DNA of 64,000 bases from Blastopirellula marina DSM 3645 (GCF_000153105.1 NZ_CH672376.1:1190817-1254816), one strand, 5' to 3'; positions 51,486 through 64,000 are shown, counted from the first letter of the stretch. Made by a program: numbers and translations. The notes: generated by a model not told the origin, from the letters alone.

Positions 51486-51896
51486 TTACTCCGGCTTGCG
51501 GCAGTTGATCATCCACGGCGTGCCGAATCGATCGATCACCATGCCAAAACGCAGCGCCCAGAAGGTCTCTTGCAGCGGCATCTCGATCTTGCCCCCTTCG
51601 GACAGCCCGGCGAAAACCCGTTCCGCTTCGGAGGGTTCGTCGATCTGCAACGAAACCTTGAACCCTTGCGTCTTCTCCATCTGCTCTGGCGGACAGTCCG
51701 AAGCCATCAGCAACGTATCGCCGATCTTTATGCTCGCGTGCATGATTTTGTCTTGCCAATCGTCCGGGACATGCTCGGCGGCGGGAGAACCGGCATGGGG
51801 CAAAATCGCTTCGATCTTGGCGCCCAGCAGCTTTTCATAAAACCCAAACGCGGCTCGACAATCGCCATGAAAAAAGAGGTAGGGGCTGACTTGCAT
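51486..51896 (-). CDS. VOC/PhnB-like glyoxalase-fold protein
   Basis: A 136-aa protein from the ATG at 51896 (AGGAG nine bases upstream); the frame is open to 51953. QVSPYLFFHGDCRAAFGFYE, IMHASIKIGDTLLMASDC and WALRFGMVIDRFGTPWMINC match the PhnB-type vicinal-oxygen-chelate family (3-demethylubiquinone-9 methyltransferase-like). Many members are uncharacterised or resistance proteins; no ligand can be assigned. Monocistronic. Confidence 0.85.
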   Translation of the reverse strand: MQVSPYLFFHGDCRAAFGFYEKLLGAKIEAILPHAGSPAAEHVPDDWQDKIMHASIKIGDTLLMASDCPPEQMEKTQGFKVSLQIDEPSEAERVFAGLSEGGKIEMPLQETFWALRFGMVIDRFGTPWMINCRKPE

Positions 51897-52185
51897 CGGG
51901 GGAAGCTCCTGAGAAAATCGATCGTGCGCACAATTCCGAGTATTGGATAGCAAGATTCCCTTTCAGGGAAGCGCCGGCGAGAAATTTTTGCAAAGAGCTC
52001 GCCAGTCGGTGCGAACAGCGATCTCAAGTTGCGCGAAACATGGATCGCGTCGATTGGCCGGGTCCCGGGGAAACTGGTTCAAAGCACGCCAGCGGCGCAG
52101 ACGCGGAGCAGAGCGAAATAACTTGAATTGGCGACAACTTCATTTCTCACTGGCTTGCTGTGCGAGAGAATCGTCGCGGCTCAAC

Positions 52186-55602
<3,417 letters not shown>

Positions 55603-55877
55603 TTCGATACCTGCCCTCTGACAATCTCCGCCCATAGATGCCGAGCGCAAAACCTGCTGCGTTCCGCTCGCCGCCGTTGGGGAGATGATTTTCGTCTCTC
55701 GAAAATCTAGGTTGCCCGCAAATTCACGGGAGCAAGCTGGGAGATATTCACCGCAACTCCACATGGGTCAGGGAACTGTGGGCAGCAGAAAACGCACAAT
55801 CGACACAGCTGTTACCGCCAAAATAGCGGGCTAGATCGCGAGCGGAGTCGGAAGTAGTTTCAGCGCAGACGCATTCT

Positions 55878-57191
55878 TTAATAAGAAATCGGCGTCAGTC
55901 CAGTCAATGTGCCGGTGCTGCTGGAGAATCGATCGGTCTCGACTCCCATTCGCTGCAGCATGCTGACGAACAGATTGCAAAGCGGCGTATTGTCATCCTG
56001 ACGAAACGCAAGGTGCTCGCCATGTCGAAATCCGCCGCCTGCCAGCAGGATCGGCAGGTTGGTGTTGCTATGGATGTTGGCGTCTCCCATATTGCTGCCA
56101 AACAGCACCATGGTGCTGTCAAGCAGACGACCAGCGCCGTCAGGTTGGGCGGCCAGGCTTTCCAACAGCTCGCCAAAGATTCTTAGTTGTTGCAGATCTG
56201 CTTTTTCGAGCTGAGCGAGCTTTTGCGGCGATTGACCATGATGGCTCAGGTTGTGATAGCCGTCGAGCGATTTTTCTTGGTCCGCAATCTCAAACACGCC
56301 GGTGGCGAACGCGTCGACCATCAGCGTTACGATCCGGGTCGAATCGCTCTCCAGCGCTAACTGCGCCATCGAAAGCATCAACTGTAGTTTTGAGAAAAAC
56401 TGCGACTTGTCCAGGATGTCGACCGGCGGCTCGCGCTCGACGAGCGGCTTCGGCCGTTGTTCCCAGTCGCCGGCGGCATGCAAACGTTCTTCCAGTTGGC
56501 GAACCGAAGTAAAATATTGATCCAGTCGATGTTGGTCGTCGCTTCCCAGCCCGCGTCGGAAATGACGCATGTCTGCTAATAAGACGTCCAAGATGCTGCT
56601 GCGTTGCTGCAATTGGTGCAGGCGAAGTTCGACTTCGCTTTTGCTCCCTTGCACAAACATCTTCCGAAAAAGAGCCGCGGGACTATCTTCGGCCGGCAGC
56701 AATGCGCCGTCGCGCGACCACGACAAGCTGCGATTCGCTTTGTCGATGTTGACGCCTAGATTGAGCGTCGGGAATCGCGTTCGTTGGCCGAGCTGTTCGA
56801 TTACGAATTGATCGAGGGAAATCGAGTTGCGAAAACCGCTGCGCGTCGGATCTCGAGCTGCGGTAAGAAAGCAATTCTCGGTCGAATGACCACCCACCAC
56901 CGCCGGATGCGACAATCCGCTGAACACGGTAAAGTCTTTGCGATGGTCGCCGATCACTTTCAGATAGGGCGATAATTGGTAGTCAGCGCCGCTTTGTTGC
57001 GGAAAAAAAGGATCAGGCAAAACGCCCAGGTTGTTCGAGATCAGCAACATCCGCTGCGGAGTTTCCGCCGCTGGAATCGAATCGCCATAGAGCGGACGGA
57101 AGCAGTCGAGCAACGGCAAGCCGAGACAGACGCCGACGCCTTGTAAAAAGCGACGGCGTTTGAATGAATGCGTAGGGATGTGCGAGTTCAT
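55878..57191 (-). CDS. DUF1552 family exported protein
   Basis: A 437-aa protein from the ATG at 57191. A Tat-like signal (SFKRRRFLQGVGVCLGLPLL) precedes the DUF1552 body, seen in FTVFSGLSHPAVVGGHSTEN, SLDGYHNLSHHG and LFGSNMGDANIHSNTNLPIL. This family is nearly always paired with DUF1592-type heme proteins in planctomycetes. Its start codon overlaps the stop of the upstream DUF1592 gene by four bases (ATGA), so translation is coupled. It has a DUF1501-like hydrolase fold; substrate unknown. Confidence 0.88.
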   Translation of the reverse strand: MNSHIPTHSFKRRRFLQGVGVCLGLPLLDCFRPLYGDSIPAAETPQRMLLISNNLGVLPDPFFPQQSGADYQLSPYLKVIGDHRKDFTVFSGLSHPAVVGGHSTENCFLTAARDPTRSGFRNSISLDQFVIEQLGQRTRFPTLNLGVNIDKANRSLSWSRDGALLPAEDSPAALFRKMFVQGSKSEVELRLHQLQQRSSILDVLLADMRHFRRGLGSDDQHRLDQYFTSVRQLEERLHAAGDWEQRPKPLVEREPPVDILDKSQFFSKLQLMLSMAQLALESDSTRIVTLMVDAFATGVFEIADQEKSLDGYHNLSHHGQSPQKLAQLEKADLQQLRIFGELLESLAAQPDGAGRLLDSTMVLFGSNMGDANIHSNTNLPILLAGGGFRHGEHLAFRQDDNTPLCNLFVSMLQRMGVETDRFSSSTGTLTGLTPISY

Positions 57192-59746
57192 CGTTGATGC
57201 GTGCTCTCTACTTCGGTGAAGATCGGACTGGCGACCCATTGATGCAGCAGGTCTCGCGCGCGATAGCCGTTGTCGGCACATTGATCGAGAATCGAATCGA
57301 TCTCGGCTCGATCTGAAAATCGAACTTCGGCGCCGGTCGCGTACAGCGTCCATTGGTGCAGCAAGTTGCGAGCAAGTTGGCGCGGTTGGGCTAAGAGCAA
57401 CGTTTTCAGTTCATGGACATCTTCAAACTGCTCCCCGCTGAGCAGTCTGCCTGCAGCATCTACCTCGGCCGCAATGTGGTACTTAAACGGATGCCCTGCG
57501 CGATCAATTCCGGTGATTTCTTCTCCGGTGGCCAAGTTGCGATATCGATCGCGCCACGCGCCCATCACGTCGAAATTCTCCAGTGCAAAACCAACCGGGT
57601 CGAAGCGTGCATGACAAGCGGCGCAAGACGCTTCGGCCGCATGTTTCGCGAGCAACTGGCGAACGGTGGAAGCTCCGCGGATATTGGGTTCGATCGCTGG
57701 AATTGATTTGGGAGGGGGCGGAGGCGGCTGGCCAAGCAACTTCTCCATCACCCAGACGCCCCGTTTGACCGGCGAAGTGGTCGTACCATCGGTTGTCAGC
57801 TTCAGGACTGACGCCTGCGTTAGCAATCCGCCGTAGGGGCTCCAGGCGGGCAGATCGACGCGGCGCATCGCTGAGCCGCTTTGTCGCGCCAATCCGTAAT
57901 GCGCGGCCAGGCGATCGTTGAGATAGGTGAAATCAGAATCAATGATGGTCGCAATCGGTAAGTTGTCGCGAATCATCGCTGCAAAAAACGTTTGCGTCTC
58001 GCGCTCCATCGAATCGACCAAGTAGTCATCTTTGCGATACTCGGGATAGAGTCGAATATCGGGCAAATCGCGGCGCAGATCGCTCAGGTTGAGCCATTGA
58101 TCGGTAAAGTTGTCGACGAAGCGATCAAATCGCGGATCGAGGATCATGCGGTCAACTTCCGCATGCAGTTGTTCCGCATTGGCCAGTTTGCCGTCGATGT
58201 TCTTTTGCAGCAGTTCTCTGTCGGGGCGCGAGTTCCAGAGGAAGTGCGAAAGACGGGAAGCGAGCGCCGTGGGATTATGCCGCGGATTGGTGAGATAGAG
58301 GAAGTGCCCTGAGCAGAGCAGCGCCTGATATCCCTTCAACATGGCGTCGCCAAAGGGAACGCCTGCGTCGAGTTCGGCGTCGATCAAACGGAGATAGGCG
58401 TCTGCGGCGTGATCCGTAAGGGGACCGCCAGCAACTTGGGCGGCGAACCGGTGAAACAGCAGTCTCGCATCGGTTTTCGGTTGTTGCGAAACGACCGACA
58501 CCGGCAGCCGGCTCGTTGGTTCAGGCGGCCCAATCGCGAGCTCTCCGAAAAGTACTCGGTGCGAAGCGGCTGGCCACTGGTGCGGAGAGAGCGGCCCGGC
58601 GACTTCTAGCCATTCAAAAGCGGCGCCGCGATGTCCCTCGGCCGGCATCGGCGGAAAGTCATAAAAGAATCCGCCATCGGTACGGATAAACGGCACCGGC
58701 AGTCCAAGCAAGCTGTATTCGAAAGTCTCGCCCGCTTTCAGCAGAATCGTCGTTTCAAACGTCTCCGATTCCGGCTGCAAATCGATCCAGCCGCCGGTCT
58801 CGCGAACATCGCCAGAAACATCGGCGCCGGAGGGTTGCCGCGCCCGAAAACTGATCGGCAGCGGATCATATGCCGGCACAAGTCGAAACCCCGGCAACTG
58901 GCGTACGGCTCGCGCAGAAAAGCGTACTCGGTATTCTCCCGCGACCTGGGCGACAAACCCCCGCGGATATCCAAAGTAAGGCCACGTCGCTGCACGAAAG
59001 AGCGCTAGTTCAACAGGAGCTTTGTCCAGTTCTTGCGGCGTCAATTGGTTCACACGACCGCTCGAAATCATTTTGTTGTTACGAGCGAAGAACATCGCTT
59101 CGCGTCCGCCGAAGGTTTCGCCGGACGGAAAGAGCCGCGTCCCGGTAAAGCGATGTCGCACTTGAGAAGGAGGCTCTACGCCGCTGGCGACCGCTTGCTG
59201 GAGCGCCGCTTGCGCCGCGTCGAGATAGGCGTTCAGCTGGACGCTCGACATGTCGAGCGAATCGGCGACCTTCGTAAAACCATGCAACTGCCGATCCTCG
59301 GGGAGTCGAGCGGCCACATCGAGATGCGGAAGTTGCAGCAGATCGCGCAAATTGTCTTCGTACTCGGATCGTGTCAGCCGACGCAACGAACTGCGTCCCT
59401 GTTGTTGGATTTCCGCTTTTTCCGCTTGCCCGATCGATTGCTGCAGCGCCGCCAAGATCGCGTGGCGATCATCCTCGGCCAGGTCGTCCCGCTCAGGCGG
59501 CATTTCGCCGGCCGCAATGCGATCGTAAATTTGCGTCCAGCGGCGACGTACTTTTACATCCTGCAGATCCCAAGGAAGTTTCGCCAGGACGAGATCTCCT
59601 TCGGCGGAGAATTCGTCATGGCAGTCGTAACACGTTTGCTGCAAAACCCGCTGGACAACGGTCACCGGCTCCGCCGCCGACACGGGGCGAACGGCCAGCA
59701 CTAGCACGACGGCGATTGTTAGCAGGATTGGTTTCCGCTGCGACAT
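57188..59746 (-). CDS. DUF1592/DUF1588-type cytochrome c protein
   Basis: An 852-aa exported protein from the ATG at 59746 (GGAAG five bases upstream); the frame is open to 59833. After the signal peptide comes a c-type heme motif CYDCH (Cys39, Cys42, His43) of a planctomycete cytochrome C-type domain, then DUF1587, DUF1592 (DHAADAYLRLIDAELDAGV, SRLSHFLWNSRPD), DUF1588 (RRVDLPAWSPYGGLLTQASV, TSPVKRGVWVMEKLLG) and DUF1585. A second CxxCH, CAACH, lies in DUF1588. Probable electron transfer or binding scaffold; coupled to the DUF1552 gene. Confidence 0.88.
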   Translation of the reverse strand: MSQRKPILLTIAVVLVLAVRPVSAAEPVTVVQRVLQQTCYDCHDEFSAEGDLVLAKLPWDLQDVKVRRRWTQIYDRIAAGEMPPERDDLAEDDRHAILAALQQSIGQAEKAEIQQQGRSSLRRLTRSEYEDNLRDLLQLPHLDVAARLPEDRQLHGFTKVADSLDMSSVQLNAYLDAAQAALQQAVASGVEPPSQVRHRFTGTRLFPSGETFGGREAMFFARNNKMISSGRVNQLTPQELDKAPVELALFRAATWPYFGYPRGFVAQVAGEYRVRFSARAVRQLPGFRLVPAYDPLPISFRARQPSGADVSGDVRETGGWIDLQPESETFETTILLKAGETFEYSLLGLPVPFIRTDGGFFYDFPPMPAEGHRGAAFEWLEVAGPLSPHQWPAASHRVLFGELAIGPPEPTSRLPVSVVSQQPKTDARLLFHRFAAQVAGGPLTDHAADAYLRLIDAELDAGVPFGDAMLKGYQALLCSGHFLYLTNPRHNPTALASRLSHFLWNSRPDRELLQKNIDGKLANAEQLHAEVDRMILDPRFDRFVDNFTDQWLNLSDLRRDLPDIRLYPEYRKDDYLVDSMERETQTFFAAMIRDNLPIATIIDSDFTYLNDRLAAHYGLARQSGSAMRRVDLPAWSPYGGLLTQASVLKLTTDGTTTSPVKRGVWVMEKLLGQPPPPPPKSIPAIEPNIRGASTVRQLLAKHAAEASCAACHARFDPVGFALENFDVMGAWRDRYRNLATGEEITGIDRAGHPFKYHIAAEVDAAGRLLSGEQFEDVHELKTLLLAQPRQLARNLLHQWTLYATGAEVRFSDRAEIDSILDQCADNGYRARDLLHQWVASPIFTEVESTHQR

Positions 59747-59935
59747 CTCAACTTCCGGTTCGCTGGTCGATCTGAATCGCGCCTTGCGCTTCCCAAATCG
59801 GTCGTTGTAAATGAACGTCGCATCCCACGGCAAGAATCATTGCCGACGCGCTTGTGTTGAAGTTGCGCATCGGGCTACGAAGAGGGATTGGCGCCGATGA
59901 CATCCAATGGCACAACTTCACAACGCGCTGGCTTC

Positions 59936-60358
59936 TCATTTGCTAGACAACGCAAAATTGGAGTCGCCGCCATCCCGTTGAAACAGCACCGTCAACGTCG
60001 ACTTCCGATTGTACTTTGCGGGCACCAGGTTGACGTATTCTTCGTCCGTGCCGTTGCCCAGCGAGTCTTGTGTTGTTTTGCCGGTCGGGTGAGTCGAATC
60101 GATTTCGACCTTATATTCTCCAGGAATTGGACCTTCCTGCGAATCAATTTTGTATTTGCCGGCGTCGATCGTCGTGCCGACCGCTTGGCCTTGATAAAGC
60201 GGGATGAACGTGATCGCTCCCGTTTGCAGCGGCGCACCATCGAGCGTCACGCTTCCTTCGATTTCTAGTCGGTCGCTAGGCGGCGCCGTACTGCAACCGG
60301 CGCTGAACGCCGCTACGAGCAGGAACAGGCCGCCGAAGAAGAGCAGAGATTTTGACAT
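59936..60358 (-). CDS. Small lipoprotein paired with DUF1559 protein
   Basis: A 140-aa lipoprotein from the ATG at 60358, lipobox ...FSAGC (Cys22). The mature part is a carboxypeptidase-regulatory-like beta-sandwich (EGSVTLDGAPLQTGAITFIP, PGEYKVEIDSTHPTG). The arrangement DUF1559 protein followed by such a lipoprotein is a common planctomycete unit. The start lacks a strong ribosome site. Function unknown. Confidence 0.8.
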   Translation of the reverse strand: MSKSLLFFGGLFLLVAAFSAGCSTAPPSDRLEIEGSVTLDGAPLQTGAITFIPLYQGQAVGTTIDAGKYKIDSQEGPIPGEYKVEIDSTHPTGKTTQDSLGNGTDEEYVNLVPAKYNRKSTLTVLFQRDGGDSNFALSSK

Positions 60359-60481
60359 CGCAGTTTCTTTTTCCTCGTTCGAATAACGTGCTTGGCCAAG
60401 ACGCTGCGGGCTCGATCGACGCCGCAGCAGTTCCGTTTTTTGCTGGATTGGACGGTTGCGGAACCGCTTGGAGAGCAATCC

Positions 60482-61405
60482 TTAAAACTCACTGACCACT
60501 TCGCCGCCGGCCATACTGCTCAGGTTTTGCCAGGTAGTGAGTTGGATCGTTTCAGAAATGAACCGGACCGAACCGTCGCAAAGGCTGACTTGCACGCCGC
60601 CGGGGTGCATGCTGCGCGAAGCGACGCTCGCGTTTAGCTTCGCCGGCGCCGTCGTCCCCAAACCTGTGCACGGCAAGCGACCTGGTTCATGGATACATAG
60701 GTCGGTCAGATCATTCGCGCCGCTATTGGGACCAACTCGCGTCATCAGGCAATAGGCGTCCGGCTCATCATTCCAGATCCAGGCGCGATACTCTTTGGCT
60801 TCGCTGGCCGGCTTCAGCATTTCCATCATCGCCAACGTGTTGGTCGTGCCATCGTTGATGTCGCGAAAATTGGCGCCAAAGAGGTTATTGAACGGAGATT
60901 TCTCTCCCTGATCAATGAACGTGTTTCGCCCCCAGTTTAGACCGTAATTGCCTTTGATGCTGGCGCCGGGATCACCCCATAACGCGGCCGTGTCAAGGAT
61001 GACGGCGTCGCGATCGCTGGGACATTGCCAAGCCGGCACCGGCGTCGTACGGACCGTCTTGTGATTCGCTCCCCCTTCATGCCAACTGGTGTTGTGATCA
61101 AACAGATCATAAGCGGCCCGCTGTTCGATATAGGGATACAAATGAATGCAGAAAGGAGTTCGCTTCGTCGCCGTCGTGCCGGGCAGGGGATCTCGATAGA
61201 TCATGCCGGGCGGAAACTTCAGATGCGTGTCATGATAGTTGTGCAGCCCCAAGATGAGCTGCTTCAAATTGTTCGTACATGACATGCGACGAGCCGCTTC
61301 TCGCGCTTGTTGCACCGCAGGCAATAACAACGCAATCAATACGCCGATGATCGCGATCACTACCAGCAATTCGACCAGTGTAAATCCTGATTTTTTGCGA
61401 ACCAT
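60482..61405 (-). CDS. DUF1559 prepilin-like protein
   Basis: A 307-aa protein with a type IV pilin-like N-terminus (KKSGFTLVELLVVIAIIGVL, cleavage after Gly, Phe next), followed by the DUF1559 signature AVQQAREAARRMSCTNNLKQ and HNYHDTHLKFPPGM, and the C-terminal H-X9-DG-type segment ASRSMHPGGVQVSLCDGSVR. Planctomycete genomes have dozens. Probably exported and assembled by a type II-like system. It precedes the lipoprotein by 123 bases. Confidence 0.93.
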   Translation of the reverse strand: MVRKKSGFTLVELLVVIAIIGVLIALLLPAVQQAREAARRMSCTNNLKQLILGLHNYHDTHLKFPPGMIYRDPLPGTTATKRTPFCIHLYPYIEQRAAYDLFDHNTSWHEGGANHKTVRTTPVPAWQCPSDRDAVILDTAALWGDPGASIKGNYGLNWGRNTFIDQGEKSPFNNLFGANFRDINDGTTNTLAMMEMLKPASEAKEYRAWIWNDEPDAYCLMTRVGPNSGANDLTDLCIHEPGRLPCTGLGTTAPAKLNASVASRSMHPGGVQVSLCDGSVRFISETIQLTTWQNLSSMAGGEVVSEF

Positions 61406-61546
61406 GGTTCGTCTCCGCTACGAAAAGAAGGGGATAAAATGGATATGGGAAAAGAGTTTTGCCGTTCCGAATAGATTGTCGAGAAGCAGAGCCGCGTGAC
61501 GCCCGAGTGATCGTTCCCGGCGTCCTCGGCAGGACCGCAATGCAAG

Positions 61547-62242
61547 CTAGTTCTCCGCACGATCAGAGGAGAAAATTCCCTCAACGACTCGCTCGCAGGT
61601 CGCATCGATATGCAGCGCCATTTTTTGGCCGGCCGCCTCTTTGTCTCGTCGCAGCAGCGGCTCGAAAAAGGTCAGATGTTCCGACAGGACCGGATCGAGA
61701 TATTTGTCTTGATGCCGTAGTAACAACCTCATCATGTGGACAAGGCGGTTGTAGCGATTGATCTCGGTCGCCAGGCGTTTGACGCCGGACGCTTCCTCAA
61801 TCGCTTGATGCGTCAGACGATCCAACTCTAGACAGCGGATGCCCCAATCTTTGTCGCGATAGGCGGATTGCAGCGCGATTGTGTCTTGCTGAATCTGCTG
61901 TAGCGGCTTCAGGTCGGCGCAGTCGCAGGCGCAGCGCACCGCTTCGACTTCTAGCAAGCGGCGGATGTGGTAGATCTCGCGAACTTCTTTGACGCCAAAC
62001 GGCGAGACCGTCGCGCCCCGGTTCGGAACCATCTCGATTACGCCCAGTCCCACGAGCTCCACAAACGCTTCCCGCACCGGCGTACTGCTGACGCCAAACT
62101 GAGCGGCGACATGCTGCACCTTCAGTCGAGCGCCAGGGGGGAACTCGCCTTGGAAGATCGCGAGCAAAATCTGCGTGAAGATATCCATGCGGAGAGATCC
62201 AGAGATGCTCCCCGTTTCTTGCAGGGAATGAATCGTAGCCAT
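61547..62242 (-). CDS. GntR/FCD-family transcriptional regulator
   Basis: A 231-aa regulator. The ATG at 62242 has GGAG ten bases upstream; the open frame to 62329 would run through the operator. The wHTH (ARLKVQHVAAQFGVSSTPVR) is typical of GntR, and the C-terminal FCD helices (REIYHIRRLLEVEAVRCACD) bind a carboxylic acid ligand through metal. It likely represses itself via the 19-bp palindrome at 62302-62320. Target genes are not clear. Confidence 0.85.
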   Translation of the reverse strand: MATIHSLQETGSISGSLRMDIFTQILLAIFQGEFPPGARLKVQHVAAQFGVSSTPVREAFVELVGLGVIEMVPNRGATVSPFGVKEVREIYHIRRLLEVEAVRCACDCADLKPLQQIQQDTIALQSAYRDKDWGIRCLELDRLTHQAIEEASGVKRLATEINRYNRLVHMMRLLLRHQDKYLDPVLSEHLTFFEPLLRRDKEAAGQKMALHIDATCERVVEGIFSSDRAEN

Positions 62243-62301
62243 CAGGCGAAGACTCCAGTTGAGAACGGACAAAACGCCCAAGTTGCACATCAATATTGTG
62301 C

Positions 62302-62320
62302 ATTGTGCATAATGCACAAT
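62302..62320. promoter_or_regulatory. 19-bp palindrome, GntR/FCD operator
   Basis: ATTGTGCATAATGCACAAT is a perfect palindrome with a central A, 60-78 bases before the regulator start. An overlapping direct copy ATTGTGCA lies at 62295-62302. Typical of FCD-type operators (TNGTNNNACNA-like). Confidence 0.65.
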
Positions 62321-62502
62321 CTGCGTCAAGCAAAAAAGGAAGTTTTTACTTTCATCCCTCAGGCGGAATGAAATTCACCTAATCGGGGAGGGTTATCGGC
62401 TCGTGTTAAACGGCAAGTCGCAGCTTACAGGCTGGGAAGTATCAGACAGTTCGCGCACTTGACGCATGAGCAGTTCGCGTCGGCGTCTGCACGCGCGACG
62501 AT

Positions 62503-63366
62503 TTAGAAGCGAACGCCGCCGCCGAAGTTGCTGAAGAAGTTGGGCGATTGATCGTTCAAGCCCCAGCCGACGCGGAAGCCGACTTCTAGATTGGGCGTGA
62601 CAAGGTAATGCAGTCCGGGGCTGAAAAAGTGCTGCACGCTTTCCGTTTCGCGGCCGTCAGTGTAGATTCCGAAGTATTCGGCGTGCGCCTTCCAGCGTTC
62701 GCCAACAGGGACCTTGAGCACGGTCGACGGCGCCCAGGCGTTGAAATGATCTTCTTCCTGGCTATTGGTGCTGTAGCGGATCGCTGAGTCCCACTGCCAG
62801 CCGTCCCAAAACTGCCAACCACTTACGTAGGAGGTCGAAAAGCTGCTGTCGTTCGCGTCACCGCTGGTCGGCGTGTAGCCTTGCAAAATGAGCGAGCTGC
62901 GCGGAGTCCAGCCGCATTGCTGGGTCAGCAAAAATTTGCCGCCATACAACAGACTGCTTTCACGCTCGATTTCCGCTTCTTCTTCATCGTAGTCCGGCAC
63001 ATTGCCCGACACGGGATTGCCGGCGCCGCCGACTTCGTAGTTCCAGCCCAAGCGCAATTCGATCGTCTCGCTCAGCCCTATGCGGGCAATCAGTTCCGGA
63101 TAACTGTGCGTCTCCGGCACGCCGCGGTTATCAATAAACGTATAGGCCGATTCGATCACCGTATGGTGATAACCCACCACCGAAGTCGCCGGTGTAAACG
63201 AGTCTCGATCGGTCTCAATCTCGTCTTCTTCATCACCTTCGCCGCGGTGAGCAAAAGCATGCTCGGAAATGCTTGGCAGAGGAAACTGTGCTACAGCAAT
63301 CGCCGGAGCATCGGTGACGCTTAGCACCAAGAGAAACAGAAAGGTCCGCGTCATCATCCACAGCAT
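62503..63366 (-). CDS. Outer-membrane beta-barrel protein (phenol MetA-type)
   Basis: A 287-aa protein with a signal peptide; starts at 63357 or 63354 are alternatives and give a better signal. An acidic linker (GEGDEEDEIETDRD) precedes an antiparallel barrel: HTVIESAYTFIDN, ELRLGWNYEVG, LEVGFRVGWGLND, ending NFGGGVRF (C-terminal Phe). It resembles the Phenol_MetA_deg-type transporter family annotated in many planctomycetes. Substrate unknown; the neighbouring GntR regulator may control it. Confidence 0.7.
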   Translation of the reverse strand: MLWMMTRTFLFLLVLSVTDAPAIAVAQFPLPSISEHAFAHRGEGDEEDEIETDRDSFTPATSVVGYHHTVIESAYTFIDNRGVPETHSYPELIARIGLSETIELRLGWNYEVGGAGNPVSGNVPDYDEEEAEIERESSLLYGGKFLLTQQCGWTPRSSLILQGYTPTSGDANDSSFSTSYVSGWQFWDGWQWDSAIRYSTNSQEEDHFNAWAPSTVLKVPVGERWKAHAEYFGIYTDGRETESVQHFFSPGLHYLVTPNLEVGFRVGWGLNDQSPNFFSNFGGGVRF

Positions 63367-63543
63367 GGGTCAAAACAATTTTGCCGACAAAAGCCTCTCG
63401 TCTGTTGTTCGGCCTTCCATTCGCGGCGACGTGAACCAGGCCAACGGCGCCAGCAAAATTGGTATGACCGGGGCAAAAAGCTGCTAGCACTAGAATTCCC
63501 AGCTGCAATTTTGCCGTTGTTGGGCCCGATTCGGCGGGCGCAT

Positions 63544-63576
63544 AAAAAAACGCTGAGAGTAAAACTCTCAGCGTTT
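63544..63576 (-). terminator. Terminator of tRNA-Asp
   Basis: Perfect 13-bp stem AAACGCTGAGAGT (63548-63560) with ACTCTCAGCGTTT (63564-63576), 3-base loop; on the reverse strand it is followed by a T run. Confidence 0.8.
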
Positions 63577-63610
63577 CAAATATCTCGTGCTGACGACAAG
63601 TCGCAGCAAG

Positions 63611-63684
63611 CGAGGCCGACGGGGATCGAACCCGCAACCTCCGGATCGACAGTCCGGGACTCTAACCAATTGAGCTACGGCCCC
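63611..63684 (-). tRNA. tRNA-Asp(GTC)
   Basis: The reverse strand folds as a full cloverleaf of 74 bases: acceptor GGGGCCG/CGGCCTC with one G-T pair, D arm GCTC/GAG(T), anticodon stem CCGGA/TCCGG with loop CTGTCGA (anticodon GTC), T arm GCGGG/CCCGT with TTCGATC loop, discriminator G. CCA is not encoded. A 21-base part of it (63642-63662) recurs at 29448-29468. Confidence 0.95.
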
Positions 63685-64000
63685 AATTTCTTGGGTTTCC
63701 CGATGATTGTCGCCTTCAGGGGACCTGAAAAGCGACTTGGTCAAATTTGCCTGGGTTACAGGCGGCCTTGGACCATCACTGGGAAGTTTTCAAGTATAGC
63801 TTCGACTCTCTGCCGGGCAAGGGGCCCTGGGGAAGCTTTTTGAACTCCTTGGACGCCCAGGCAGTGCTCGACGTCGTCCCCTCATTTTCCATGTTGCCGC
63901 TACGGAATCAAGGGGCCGCGCAGCAGGACACGAACTAGTCGGAGTGGTTCGGGTCGGAATGGCCAATGGTTGGGGTAGGGCGATTACAACAATTGCAGAT
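63685..64000. other. 316-base region at the right edge
   Basis: No gene supported. On the reverse strand TTGCCC and TATACT (63793-63798) are spaced 16 bases, a possible tRNA-Asp promoter about 110 bases upstream. The + strand frame 63747-63938 has no signature. Confidence 0.3.

Noticed and set aside
63511-63843. 110-codon + strand frame across the tRNA
   Set aside because: Antisense of tRNA-Asp; such frames are a well-known annotation artefact.

Overview
The window looks like a chromosomal segment of a planctomycete, probably in or near the Pirellulaceae (Blastopirellula/Bremerella/Rhodopirellula-like). This rests on gene content: paired DUF1592-type heme protein and DUF1552 protein, a DUF1559 prepilin-like protein with a small lipoprotein, sialate O-acetylesterase, ThuA and PhoD-like secreted enzymes, DUF6268 and DUF4404 proteins, and Tat/Sec-exported enzymes throughout. 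Base composition is fairly GC-rich except for one island at 28-29.5 kb. The species cannot be named from the sequence alone. Gene starts were moved from the longest open frame to an internal start wherever a Shine-Dalgarno site, a signal peptide or family length supported it.

Layout. 0-12.9 kb: an exported protein cut by the left edge, a methyltransferase, exported esterases, a beta-barrel protein, a divergent SDR/HxlR pair with a palindromic operator, a chimeric SUKH-like gene sitting inside a broken toxin-antitoxin locus, a serine hydrolase, argG and a nucleoside-diphosphate-sugar epimerase-like gene. 13-19.5 kb: an HtrA-like protease followed by a probable pseudoprotease, a DUF4404 protein, a PQQ-propeller protein, an ECF sigma/anti-sigma pair and an FHA protein. 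19.9-25.1 kb: a complete glycine cleavage operon gcvT-gcvH-gcvPA-gcvPB ending in a lipoate-protein ligase. 25.4-27.3 kb: bestrophin and MerC-like membrane proteins. 27.4-30.75 kb: a variable island with relics of an RHH/HicB-like antitoxin and a DNA methyltransferase, an AT-rich gene with a HEPN-type RNEIVH motif, a 21-bp fragment of tRNA-Asp (attachment-site-like), and a tandem array of six ~116-bp repeats.

30.7-44.7 kb: an alpha/beta hydrolase with a membrane segment, Mn-type superoxide dismutase, a low-complexity lipoprotein, carbonic anhydrase, small proteins, a TPR-like protein, a diguanylate cyclase with a 48-aa membrane ORF upstream, a chemotaxis receptor, dihydroorotate dehydrogenase, ThuA and PhoD proteins. 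44.8-51.9 kb: an MFS transporter, then a stress cluster (MarR regulator, isochorismatase-like hydrolase and azoreductase; BON lipoprotein, stress protein and manganese catalase), with shared TGTTGCAACA operators and sigma-54-like promoters. 52-64 kb: a large hybrid sensor kinase, the DUF1592/DUF1552 pair, the DUF1559/lipoprotein pair, a GntR/FCD regulator with a 19-bp palindrome, an outer-membrane beta-barrel protein and tRNA-Asp(GTC).

The most interesting observations are the toxin-antitoxin locus split by a SUKH-like coding segment (7.39-8.39 kb) and the island at 27.4-30.75 kb. There a HEPN-motif protein lies beside a tRNA-Asp fragment whose parent tRNA is at the right end of this same window. 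Nothing here was checked by database search; family names come from motif recognition.
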